From: Hominenteromicrobium sp964531265
GTDB taxonomy: Bacteria > Bacillota > Clostridia > Oscillospirales > Acutalibacteraceae
Length of the DNA: 30,811 bases
Direction: 5' to 3'
NCBI GenBank assembly: GCA_964531265.1
Contig: CAZHDW010000022.1
Span: 1-30,811, forward strand
The notes below the pieces were generated by a model. The model was not told the DNA's origin, searched no databases, and worked only from the letters and a program-made list of their open reading frames with translations. Every line of letters starts with the position of its first letter. The first letter of the stretch is position 1. Of the stretch, positions 15,222-22,544 are shown in pieces. The translations under genes and the position numbers were made by a program.

Positions 15222-15243
15222 ATTATCAAGGTACCTTGATAAT
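15222..15243. promoter_or_regulatory. Perfect 22-bp palindrome, probable MarR operator
   Basis: A perfect 22-bp palindrome centred on GGTACC (half-site ATTATCAAGGT) lies 20 bases before the MarR-type reading frame. A second AGGTACCT core at 15188-15195 lies 41 bases further upstream, about four helical turns. MarR proteins usually bind such palindromes at their own promoter. The promoter hexamers between the two cores are weak (TTAGCA near 15195, TAAATT at 15219). Confidence 0.6.
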
Positions 15244-15263
15244 AAAGCTATTCGGAGGCAGAT

Positions 15264-15676
15264 ATGAACGAAAGATATAACTCATTGGATTGAATAATAA
15301 GCTGATATGGAATTTCAGGGATATCAGCCACACAATGCGAAGAACCTCGGAGGGTAAGGGCAGTCAGAAGAGAGTGCTGATAATTCTGCTCGAAAACAAT
15401 GGGATGACGCAAAAGGAGCTCACAGACCGCCTTGGCGAGCAGTCGGGCTCTGCAAGTGAAATTCTGGCAAAGCTTGAAGGCGATGGGATGATACTGCGAA
15501 CCGCCAACGAGAAGGACAGAAGAACGACCGACGTTGTCCTTACCGAAAAGGGCAGAGTTATTGCGCAGGAGGCCTATGAAAGCCGAAATGCACGTCATCA
15601 GGCCATGCTTGAGGTGCTTTCGGATGGTGAAAAGGAAACACTGATCGCGCTGCTTGAAAGGGTGAACAGCGATTAG
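15264..15676 (+). CDS. MarR family transcriptional regulator, apparent N-terminal frameshift
   Basis: The winged-helix core is clear: MTQKELTDRLGEQSGSASEILAKLEGDGMI is the helix-turn-helix, and NEKDRRTTDVVLTEKG is the wing, in a protein of about 137 residues. GGAGG (15254-15258) lies 5 bases before ATG 15264, but that frame reads MNERYNSLD and stops at 15291. The MarR frame is open only from TTG 15290, which has no ribosome site. Adding one T after 15290 would join them as NSLDLNNKL, so a one-base deletion or a sequencing error is likely. Downstream is a decayed ABC exporter, the usual partner and target of such regulators, so the locus may be dying. A later internal start is possible but would trim the first helix. 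Confidence 0.7.
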
Positions 15677-15710
15677 GAGACAAAATTCAAAAAGCAGGAT
15701 GGTGAATGAT

Positions 15711-16180
15711 ATGTGGAAGTATGTAAAAAGATACCTGCCATATGCCATTATTGCCGGTCTGTTCATGATCGATGAGGTGCTCATGGATCTTCTTCAGCCG
15801 GAGATTATGGGTAGTATTGTTGATGACGGTGTTTTTGGCATGAATAACGGCGGTGTAGGTGATATTGAGCTTATCTGGCGGCTTGGAATACAGATGATAG
15901 CGCTCGTGCTGCTTGGTGGTCTTTCAGGCTCTCTCAACAATGTATTTGTGCATATGACAGGCCAGAATATCGGCAATGAGATGCGCAAGGATGTTTTTAG
16001 AAATCTCATGAAGTTCTCATTCCCGTAGGTGGATAAGTTCAGCACAATACGCGATTCAGACCTTATCGTTGTAATGGACCAGGGCAGAATAGTTGAACAG
16101 GGCAATCGTGATGAGCTGCTCAAGGCCAAGGCAAATACTATCAGCTCTATATGACACAGGTTGCAGGCTTTGCAACCTGA
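15711..16180 (+). pseudogene. Remnant of a multidrug-type ABC exporter
   Basis: Only the two ends of a half-transporter of about 580 residues remain. Residues 1-105 are the start of an ABC exporter membrane domain (YLPYAIIAGLFMIDEVLMDL, QPEIMGSIVDDGVF, GQNIGNEMRKDVFRNLMKFSFP). A TAG at 16026 interrupts the frame where GAG (Glu) would be expected. The frame then reads VDKF and continues at once as STIRDSDLIVVMDQGRIVEQG, the sequence just after the H-loop at the end of an ATPase domain. Walker A, the signature motif and Walker B are gone. The final residues YQLYMTQVAGFAT are in another frame and end at TGA 16178. These are three independent lesions, so it is non-functional. The two ends could come from two adjacent half-transporter genes fused by one deletion. 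Confidence 0.85.
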
Positions 16181-16205
16181 TAAATCCAAAGAAGAGCATA
16201 AAGCG

Positions 16206-16247
16206 AAAGTGGAATGTATCCTTAGATAGAGGTACGCTCCACTTTTT
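16206..16247 (+). terminator. Terminator after the ABC remnant
   Basis: AAAGTGGAATGTATCC pairs with GGTACGCTCCACTTT (one bulge and mismatches in the middle), followed by a T-tract. It probably served the original MarR/ABC operon. Confidence 0.7.
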
Positions 16248-16278
16248 CTGTTATAGCTGTGTTATCCCTAAATTTGAT

Positions 16279-16620
16279 TCAAGGTTTGTTGTTCTCACTT
16301 CTGTCGGCAGGTGTTTTCAATGTGATGGCATAGACCGTGTGTATCTGCATCGGATAGCTTTCTGCGACAGAGCCGTCGTAATAAACCACAACCTCGTCTC
16401 CGATATTAAAATGGGTCATGCTGTCTTCATTTTCCACATTCAGAGATACCCAATATTCACCATTGTTGTTTTTGATCAGAATTGTATTTTCATTTGTATC
16501 TTTGACAATACCGGTAACGCTTGGCTCGTTAGCGATAATGTAATCCATGCTTCGGTTATCGCAGCCGACAAAGCAGAGCATACATATCAATACAAGGATC
16601 AACGCTAACAATCTTTTCAT
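16279..16620 (-). CDS. Predicted lipoprotein with a DUF3221-like domain
   Basis: The 113-residue protein has a lipoprotein signal peptide: KR, a hydrophobic core LLALILVLICMLCF, then lipobox FVGC with the cysteine at residue 20. The mature part has a small beta-rich domain (SVTGIVKDTNENTILI, GDEVVVYYDGSVAESYPMQIHTVYAI) that resembles the DUF3221/YobA-type fold; the assignment is from memory of the pattern. It should sit on the outer face of the membrane. Function is unknown. AAGGAG lies 9 bases before ATG 16620. Monocistronic, with its own promoter at 16673-16701. Confidence 0.75.
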   Translation of the reverse strand: MKRLLALILVLICMLCFVGCDNRSMDYIIANEPSVTGIVKDTNENTILIKNNNGEYWVSLNVENEDSMTHFNIGDEVVVYYDGSVAESYPMQIHTVYAITLKTPADRSENNKP

Positions 16621-16672
16621 GTTTACACACTCCTTTGCAGAATCTAATTTGTACTATACCGATAACATCTAA

Positions 16673-16701
16673 AGTGTAGCAGAAATACATTAAGAAGTCC
16701 A
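16673..16701 (-). promoter_or_regulatory. Promoter of the lipoprotein gene
   Basis: On the minus strand TGGACT (16696-16701), 17 bases and TACACT (16673-16678). Its -35 box is only 10 bases from the -35 box of the opposing promoter. Confidence 0.55.
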
Positions 16702-16711
16702 GCATTTGCAC

Positions 16712-16740
16712 TTGCAAAAATCAATGTTTTTATGTATTAT
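16712..16740 (+). promoter_or_regulatory. Promoter of the FGGY kinase gene
   Basis: TTGCAA (16712-16717), 17 bases and TATTAT (16735-16740), 66 bases before the kinase start. Confidence 0.6.
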
Positions 16741-16805
16741 ATAGGTAAGTTGTTCGTACAAGTTTTGCGTTCAGCTCTATCATATAAAGTAAAGGACGGA
16801 TCGTG

Positions 16806-18407
16806 ATGACTAAGGATCAGATCGCAGAATTGATAAATTCCGGAGAAGCGGTGTTCGGTCTGGAGCTCGGCTCCACAAGGATTAAGGCTGTGCTTATTGA
16901 CAGCCGGGGTACGCCTCTGGCTTCGGGAAGCTATGACTGGGAGAACAGGCTTGAAAACAATATTTGGACGTATCATCTTGACGATGTATGGTTCGGACTG
17001 CAATCGGCTTACAAGGCAATTGTCGAGGATGTGTATCGGAAATACGGTGTCAAGCTGAAAAAACTTAAGGCACTCGGATTTTCGGCAATGATGCACGGCT
17101 ACCTTGCATTTAACAGTCATGATGAGCTGCTTGTGCCGTTCCGCACATGGAGAAATACAATGACGGAGCAGGCGGCAAAGGAGCTGACAGAGCTCTTCGG
17201 CTTCAATATTCCTCAGCGTTGGAGCATTGCACATCTGCATCAGGCCATTTTGAATGGTGAGGAGCATGTAAAAGATATTAGCTTTATTACGACGCTTGCA
17301 GGTTATGTTCATTGGAAGCTGACAGGTGAAAAGGTTCTCGGAATCGGCGATGCGTCCGGTATGCTGCCGATAAACAGTGAACTTAATACATATGAGCCCG
17401 AAATGCTCAGAAAATTCGATGAGCTGCACGACGATAAGGGCTTCAATTGGAAAATTTCAGATATTCTGCCCGCCGTACGTGCAGCCGGTGAGAATGCCGG
17501 AGTGCTGACCCGTGAGGGTGCGCTGCTGTTGGATCCGAAGGGTGAGCTTGAATGTGGAGCGCCTGTTTGTCCGCCGGAGGGAGATGCGGGAACCGGTATG
17601 GCCGCAACAAACAGTGTTAGGGAGAGGACCGGCAATGTTTCAGCAGGTACATCAATATTCTCCATGGTTGTATTGGAGAAGCCGCTTAACAAAGTACATG
17701 AGGAAATAGACATGGTGACTACCCCAAGCGGCAAGCCGGTTGCCATGGTGCATTGCAATAATTGTACGTCGGAGATCAATGCATGGGCAGGAGTTTTCAA
17801 AGCCTTTGCAAAGGCAATCGGCGCAGAATGCTCAACACCGCAGGTTCTGGATGCAATGTTCTACTCTGCGCTTGAGGGTGCACCTGATTGTTCGGGCCTG
17901 GTTGCATACAACTATGTTTCGGGCGAACCGATAACCAGAATGGAGGAGGGCAGACCGCTGTTCATTCGTAAGCCCGACAGTGTGCTTTCGCTTGCCAATT
18001 TCTCCCGTGCACAGATCTATTCCGCAATGGCAACACTGAAAATAGGTATGGATATCCTTTCCGGTGAAGAGAACGTTGTAATCGATACGCTTCTCGGACA
18101 TGGCGGATTCTTCAAAGCAAAGGGCGTTGGTCAGAGGCTCATGGCAGGTGCTATGTGCACGCCGATCTCCGTAATGGAGACTGCCGGAGAGGGCGGCCCA
18201 TGGGGTATGGCACTGCTTGCATCATACCTTGTGAATAAAGCGGCGAACGAGTCACTTGAGGATTATCTCGACTCTGAGATTTTCTCGGAGGTCACGGCGG
18301 AAACAATTTATCCCTGTGATGAGGATATAGAAGGATTTAAGAGCTTTATGAATGGCTACAGGTCAGCACTGACAGCCGAGCGTGCGGCAGTGGATGCTCT
18401 CAGATAA
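16806..18407 (+). CDS. FGGY-family carbohydrate kinase
   Basis: The 533-residue protein has the two-domain sugar kinase fold. The first phosphate loop is GLELGSTRIKAVLID near residue 18, FSAMMHGYLAF lies near residue 92, the second phosphate region is EGDAGTGMAATNSV near residue 260 followed by GNVSAGTSIFSMV, and an adenosine segment LLGHGGFF lies near residue 420. FGGY enzymes phosphorylate sugars such as xylulose, ribulose, rhamnulose or glycerol; the substrate cannot be settled here. The size, a little above xylulokinase, suggests a ribulokinase-like group, with no isomerase or epimerase next to it. AAAGGA lies 9 bases before ATG 16806; GTG 16803 is a possible alternative. Transcribed alone. 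Confidence 0.85.
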   Translation: MTKDQIAELINSGEAVFGLELGSTRIKAVLIDSRGTPLASGSYDWENRLENNIWTYHLDDVWFGLQSAYKAIVEDVYRKYGVKLKKLKALGFSAMMHGYLAFNSHDELLVPFRTWRNTMTEQAAKELTELFGFNIPQRWSIAHLHQAILNGEEHVKDISFITTLAGYVHWKLTGEKVLGIGDASGMLPINSELNTYEPEMLRKFDELHDDKGFNWKISDILPAVRAAGENAGVLTREGALLLDPKGELECGAPVCPPEGDAGTGMAATNSVRERTGNVSAGTSIFSMVVLEKPLNKVHEEIDMVTTPSGKPVAMVHCNNCTSEINAWAGVFKAFAKAIGAECSTPQVLDAMFYSALEGAPDCSGLVAYNYVSGEPITRMEEGRPLFIRKPDSVLSLANFSRAQIYSAMATLKIGMDILSGEENVVIDTLLGHGGFFKAKGVGQRLMAGAMCTPISVMETAGEGGPWGMALLASYLVNKAANESLEDYLDSEIFSEVTAETIYPCDEDIEGFKSFMNGYRSALTAERAAVDALR

Positions 18408-18417
18408 ATAGGTTTTC

Positions 18418-18456
18418 CGGCGGCCACGTACTATGTATGTGGCCGCTGTTTATATA
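18418..18456 (+). terminator. Terminator of the FGGY kinase gene
   Basis: A 14-bp stem (18418-18431 with 18435-18448, two G-U pairs) rich in G and C with a 3-base loop, followed by a short T-rich tail. Confidence 0.7.
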
Positions 18457-18469
18457 TCGTTTGCAGAGC

Positions 18470-18498
18470 TTTACATTTTGTCCGGCAAATGCTAAAAT
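18470..18498 (+). promoter_or_regulatory. Promoter of the large membrane protein gene
   Basis: TTTACA (18470-18475), 17 bases and TAAAAT (18493-18498), 31 bases before the next start. Confidence 0.5.
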
Positions 18499-18528
18499 AA
18501 TAGTAAATAAGTATTAAGGAGATTTTCC

Positions 18529-20625
18529 ATGGAGGGAAGCGTTTTCGGAGCTGTTTTGTCGCTTGCGTACTTCTTGCTGTTTCAGGTCTGCGGAGTTATC
18601 TTGACACACTGTTTTTTTAAGCATGAGCGAAGCTTTGTAAGTCTGGTAATCGGCAGCTCGGTCGGCAGTGTGCTGCTCATGTGGCTGCCGGTGTTGGTTG
18701 CCTTTTTCCTCGGATTTACGCTGTCCGCACATATTCTTGCCTGTGTTTTACTGCTGATTTTGACCGGGATATCGGCGTATTTCAAGCGTTCGAAGCTGAA
18801 TACAGATGTCAGTGTTAGGTCATTTATTCGTGCTGAATATCTGCTCTGCGTCCCTTTGGGTCTTTTTTGCATATTTGTTTTTTTGCTACTTCACAGCTTC
18901 AAATATGTTAACGGCGAGATATGGTCAAGCCAGTGCACATACGGCGACATGAGTATGCACTTCGGCTTTATAACCGCTATCGCTGAGCAGGGAGTGTTTC
19001 CGCCTGAATATTCGATTCTGCCGGGGACAAAGCTTTCCTATCCGTTTTTGTCCGACAGCATTTCCTCGAGTCTGTATCTGCTCGGCGCGTCGCTACGCTT
19101 TGCATATCTTCTGCCAATGGTCTTTGCAGGTGCTCAGGTGTTTTTCGGCGCATGGCTGTTTTTGAAGCAATGGCTGAAGGATAATATAAAGGCGGTCGTT
19201 GCTATGCTGCTGTTCTTTTTGAACGGCGGCTTCGGCTTCGCCTATTTCATGTCCGACCTCGGAGACAACTGCTATAATTTCACCAGAATATTCACAGAGT
19301 TTTATGAGACTCCGACCAACCTCGTTGATGAGAATATTCGGTGGGTAAATGTTATAGTCGATATGCTTGTGCCTCAGCGAGCGACTCTGTTTGGCTGGGC
19401 AGTCCTTTTCCCTCTGCTGTATATACTTTACAGGGCTGTTCATGAGCGCTGCGACGATTATTTCGCGCCGGCGGCAGTTATTGCCGGCGGTATGGTAATG
19501 ATACACACTCATTCCTTCTTGGCGCTCGGTATAATATGTGGGGCTTGGATGATGTTTGACCTTGCAGGCAGAGCCGGGGTGCTGAGCAGGGTGTTCTGTG
19601 GTTTTAAGGTCGCCGCTATTGCTCTTCCGATTTTTTGTGCACTTATAGGCTGCATAGTTCCGGGGGTGCTGCCGAGAAGCTCATCGATATGGCTGCTACT
19701 TGTAATTACAGTGGCAGGTGTCTTTGTAATAATGCTTTGCATCCTGCTTTTGAAAGCATATGCTATGCGCAGGTCATGCCGTCTGCTGCGTACATGGGGC
19801 GTTTTCTTTATCATAACAACGCTACTCTCAGTGCCGCAGCTTATAACATGGACATTTACTCAGGCGGACTCCAATGGCTTTGTTCGCGGCTGGTTCAACT
19901 GGGCGAATATTGACGACAGCTATCTCTGGTTCTATATAGTGAATATTGGCGTTGTTGCTCTTGCTGTGATTCCGGCTCTGTTTTCGCTTGGTCGACGCAC
20001 ATTTTCGGTGGCTGCTCCGTCGGTGCTGATATGGTTCATGTGCGAATTTGTTGTGTTTCAGCCAAATGATTACGACAATAATAAGCTTCTCTATGTTGCG
20101 TATTTCCTGCTCTGCGGAGCGGTGGCCTCGTTCCTTGTGGATGCTTTCCGAAAACTGAGAGGTATAAGAGGGCGCAGCATCGCGGCTGTCATTTGTGTCG
20201 TTTTGTGCACTGTGTCAGCTGTGCTTACCATAGCACGCGAGGGTATATCCGGCTATTGCTTATACGGCAGCGTACAGCTTGAGATCGCTGACTTTATTTC
20301 CGAGGAAACAGAGCCGCGCGATACGGTTCTGACAAATATGCGGCATAATAACGAGGTAGCGGCGCTTACCGGGCGCAATATTGTTTGTGGTTCGCCGAGC
20401 TATCTGTATTTTCATGGCCTCGATTATTCGGTGCAGCAGAATGCGGCGGCAGCCATGTTCAGCAGCCCGAAGTCCAATATCGATAAATTTGAGGAACTTG
20501 AGGTCGATTATGTTCTGGTGTCAGCCTTTGAACGTGACAGTTATGATATCGACGAAGCTGAGCTTGCAGAGCTTTTTCAATGTGTATATGATGAAAACGG
20601 CATAAGGCTTTATAAGGTAGAATGA
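18529..20625 (+). CDS. Large polytopic membrane protein, possible GT-C glycosyltransferase
   Basis: The 698-residue protein has about 13-15 hydrophobic segments (roughly residues 4-27, 37-86, 106-127, 170-242, 290-350 and several up to 560). A soluble C-terminal tail contains RDTVLTNMRHNNEVAALTG and ends EVDYVLVSAFERD. A periplasmic-side loop after the fourth segment reads TYGDMSMHFGF, an acidic/His pattern like that of GT-C transferases, which use polyprenyl-linked sugars; IHTHSF in a later segment is also notable. The tail resembles that of YfhO- and GT39-like proteins. I cannot name the substrate. AAGGAG lies 7 bases before ATG 18529. rsmA follows after 32 bases and may share its transcript. 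Confidence 0.7.
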   Translation: MEGSVFGAVLSLAYFLLFQVCGVILTHCFFKHERSFVSLVIGSSVGSVLLMWLPVLVAFFLGFTLSAHILACVLLLILTGISAYFKRSKLNTDVSVRSFIRAEYLLCVPLGLFCIFVFLLLHSFKYVNGEIWSSQCTYGDMSMHFGFITAIAEQGVFPPEYSILPGTKLSYPFLSDSISSSLYLLGASLRFAYLLPMVFAGAQVFFGAWLFLKQWLKDNIKAVVAMLLFFLNGGFGFAYFMSDLGDNCYNFTRIFTEFYETPTNLVDENIRWVNVIVDMLVPQRATLFGWAVLFPLLYILYRAVHERCDDYFAPAAVIAGGMVMIHTHSFLALGIICGAWMMFDLAGRAGVLSRVFCGFKVAAIALPIFCALIGCIVPGVLPRSSSIWLLLVITVAGVFVIMLCILLLKAYAMRRSCRLLRTWGVFFIITTLLSVPQLITWTFTQADSNGFVRGWFNWANIDDSYLWFYIVNIGVVALAVIPALFSLGRRTFSVAAPSVLIWFMCEFVVFQPNDYDNNKLLYVAYFLLCGAVASFLVDAFRKLRGIRGRSIAAVICVVLCTVSAVLTIAREGISGYCLYGSVQLEIADFISEETEPRDTVLTNMRHNNEVAALTGRNIVCGSPSYLYFHGLDYSVQQNAAAAMFSSPKSNIDKFEELEVDYVLVSAFERDSYDIDEAELAELFQCVYDENGIRLYKVE

Positions 20626-20657
20626 TTTTATAGATCGAGAAAGGAATTATTTTCTGT

Positions 20658-21527
20658 ATGAAAAGATTATCGGATATATCCACTATTCGTGAGATAATGG
20701 AGAAGAATGGCTTTAGTTTTTCAAAAGCTCTGGGTCAGAATTTTCTTATCAATCCCTCTGTTTGCCCACGTATGGCAGAAATGAGCGGTGCTGCTGACTG
20801 TGCCGGTGCAATAGAGGTCGGGCCGGGCATCGGTGTGCTTACCTATGAGCTTTCGCAGGTGTCGAAGAAGGTGGTTTCAATCGAGCTGGATAAACGACTT
20901 CTTCCGGTGCTTGATGATACACTTTCGGATTGCGATAACGTCAAGATAATAAATGCGGATGTAATGAAGATCGATCTGCTTAAGGTTATTAATGAGGAAT
21001 TTAATGGCGAAGAGGTAGCTGTTTGCGCCAATCTGCCGTACTATATCACTTCACCGGTCATAATGCGCCTGCTTGAAGAGCATTTGCCGATAACAAGCAT
21101 AACGGTTATGGTTCAGAAGGAGGCTGCCGACAGGCTTTGTGCCAAGCCGGGAACACGTGAATGCGGTGCTGTCAGCGCTGCTGTGCAGTACTATGCCGAG
21201 CCGGAGATATTGTTCGGAGTCAGCAGGGGCAGCTTTATGCCGGCGCCAAATGTCGATTCCGCAGTTATTCGCTTGAACATAAGAAAGGAGCCTGCGGTTC
21301 AGATCACGGATGAGAAAATGTTCTTCCGCGTCATAAAGGCTGCATTTGCTCAGCGCAGAAAAACCGCGGTGAATTCCATTTCCAATACCATGGGTATCAA
21401 TAAGCAGGAGCTGACCGCTGCATTTGAGGAAGCCGGCATTGCTTCGAATGCGCGTGCTGAGGCGCTTTCACTTGAGCAATTGGCGGAGCTCTCGAATAAG
21501 CTGGCATCTATGAAGAACGGGAAGTGA
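20658..21527 (+). CDS. rsmA: 16S rRNA (adenine1518/1519-N6) dimethyltransferase
   Basis: RsmA (KsgA) dimethylates two adjacent adenines in helix 45 of 16S rRNA during 30S assembly. The 289 residues include KALGQNFLINP near residue 23, the SAM loop EVGPGIGVLTYEL near residue 54, the catalytic NLPYYITSPVI near residue 115 and the C-terminal helical domain with AFAQRRKTAVNS near residue 230. Length and motifs are normal. AAAGGA lies 12 bases before ATG 20658, a rather long spacing. No promoter is evident in the 32-base gap, so it is probably read from the upstream gene. A tiny membrane protein gene follows after 4 bases. Confidence 0.96.
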   Translation: MKRLSDISTIREIMEKNGFSFSKALGQNFLINPSVCPRMAEMSGAADCAGAIEVGPGIGVLTYELSQVSKKVVSIELDKRLLPVLDDTLSDCDNVKIINADVMKIDLLKVINEEFNGEEVAVCANLPYYITSPVIMRLLEEHLPITSITVMVQKEAADRLCAKPGTRECGAVSAAVQYYAEPEILFGVSRGSFMPAPNVDSAVIRLNIRKEPAVQITDEKMFFRVIKAAFAQRRKTAVNSISNTMGINKQELTAAFEEAGIASNARAEALSLEQLAELSNKLASMKNGK

Positions 21528-21531
21528 CATT

Positions 21532-21741
21532 ATGAATAAGAAAACAGTCGAGCGCATAAGTAAGGGAACATATATCGCGCTCATGGTGCTTGCCGCCATT
21601 GCTGCCATCGTTGCAATGGTGACAGGGCCGATGGGAATGGATAAGCTGTCGTACACTGCCTCTGCGTGTGCATGTGTTATAGCCGTTATGGTGCTGATTC
21701 GTGCTATATCGGCGATGACCTCAAACAGCATAAGAAAGTGA
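21532..21741 (+). CDS. Tiny two-segment membrane protein, unknown
   Basis: The 69-residue protein has a basic start (NKKTVERISKG), two hydrophobic stretches (about residues 14-33 and 41-60) separated by GPMGMDKLSY, and a polar tail ending IRK. I do not recognise a family. The ribosome site is weak (GGAAG). It lies 4 bases after rsmA and before a strong terminator, so translation is likely coupled to rsmA. Confidence 0.6.
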   Translation: MNKKTVERISKGTYIALMVLAAIAAIVAMVTGPMGMDKLSYTASACACVIAVMVLIRAISAMTSNSIRK

Positions 21742-21749
21742 TTTATTGT

Positions 21750-21791
21750 TTTAAGGGATAGGGCATTCGGTGCTCTATCCCTTAAATTTTT
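21750..21791 (+). terminator. Terminator after the rsmA unit
   Basis: A 15-bp stem (TTTAAGGGATAGGGC with GCTCTATCCCTTAAA, one G-U) with a 7-base loop, followed by five T. Confidence 0.88.
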
Positions 21792-21825
21792 GCTGTTTAC
21801 CTGTAAAAAATCAATTGTTAATATG

Positions 21826-21866
21826 TAAAAAAGAACGCAGAACTAATTTTGCTCTGCGTTCTTCTT
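21826..21866 (-). terminator. Terminator of the BlaI-type repressor gene
   Basis: AAGAACGCAGA (21831-21841) is the exact complement of TCTGCGTTCTT (21853-21863). Read on the minus strand it ends in TTTTTT. It lies about 30 bases after the repressor stop. Confidence 0.8.
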
Positions 21867-21894
21867 TACGATTGTGTATTAAATTTTGACAGTT

Positions 21895-22326
21895 TCACTC
21901 AGATTCCGAAGTAGACATATTCGAGTCGATTACTGATGAGACCTTATCCTTAAGCGCATCAAGATCGATATCATCGCAGTTCTTTATCAGAGAATCCAGA
22001 AGGTCGGGGATATCACATGGATTAAAAAGCTCTGATGCAGATATCTGCATTGCGTGATATTCTGTGTGAGTGACTGTGGGGGCAAAAGCTCTTGCCTGAT
22101 GCTTGCCATGTCCACGTCCGCTGACGGGAACAATGTAGTTTTTGGCAAGAAGATCGTTAATGAGAACGTGGTAAGAGCTTTTAGAGAAAACAGGACCCTC
22201 GGGTCTATTGTCGATGATCGACATGATCTCCGATCCGCATAAAGGTCTTTCAGATCCCCACAAAGCCTGCATGATTGCCAATTCGGATTTTGTCAGGTGG
22301 ATCTGCTGCTGGTTAACGGTTAGCAT
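21895..22326 (-). CDS. BlaI/MecI/CopY-type transcriptional repressor
   Basis: The 143-residue winged-helix protein has LTKSELAIMQALW at the start of the DNA-binding domain, SEIMSIIDN, and recognition region FSKSSYHVLINDLLAKNYI. A C-terminal dimerisation half with an acidic tail (DDIDLDALKDK) follows. BlaI/MecI proteins are normally cut by a membrane sensor BlaR; none is adjacent, so the signal is unknown. AAAGGGG lies 6 bases before ATG 22326; the ATG at 22332 is only one base after that site and is less likely. Direct repeats just downstream of its own promoter suggest self-repression. Confidence 0.8.
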   Translation of the reverse strand: MLTVNQQQIHLTKSELAIMQALWGSERPLCGSEIMSIIDNRPEGPVFSKSSYHVLINDLLAKNYIVPVSGRGHGKHQARAFAPTVTHTEYHAMQISASELFNPCDIPDLLDSLIKNCDDIDLDALKDKVSSVIDSNMSTSESE

Positions 22327-22340
22327 TTGCATACCCCTTT

Positions 22341-22364
22341 CTACCGCAATCGTTCACTACCGTA
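22341..22364. promoter_or_regulatory. Direct repeats, candidate autoregulatory operator
   Basis: On the minus strand TACGGTAG and TGCGGTAG lie 16 bases apart just downstream of the repressor's -10 box and before its ribosome site. This position would let a bound repressor block transcription. Inferred from position only. Confidence 0.4.
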
Positions 22365-22393
22365 AGTGTATATCGAAAAAACGTTTTTGTCAA
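22365..22393 (-). promoter_or_regulatory. Promoter of the BlaI-type repressor gene
   Basis: On the minus strand a perfect TTGACA (22388-22393), 17 bases and TACACT (22365-22370), about 39 bases before the start codon. Confidence 0.7.
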
Positions 22394-22439
22394 GAGTTTA
22401 TGAAAATTTTCGATAGATTTGAGGTATATATACAAATTT

Positions 22440-22483
22440 CACACAAAAGAATACCACGCAAATATAAATCTATTTGCGTGGTA
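22440..22483 (-). terminator. Terminator of recG
   Basis: A perfect 13-bp stem (22452-22464 with 22471-22483) with a 6-base loop. On the minus strand it is followed by TTCTTTTGTG, a T-rich tail. It lies about 60 bases after the recG stop. Confidence 0.65.
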
Positions 22484-22544
22484 AAGCATTACATGGGCTG
22501 CTTAGTAAAATAGTAGATACAATATATAGTGCTGTTGGAACGGA

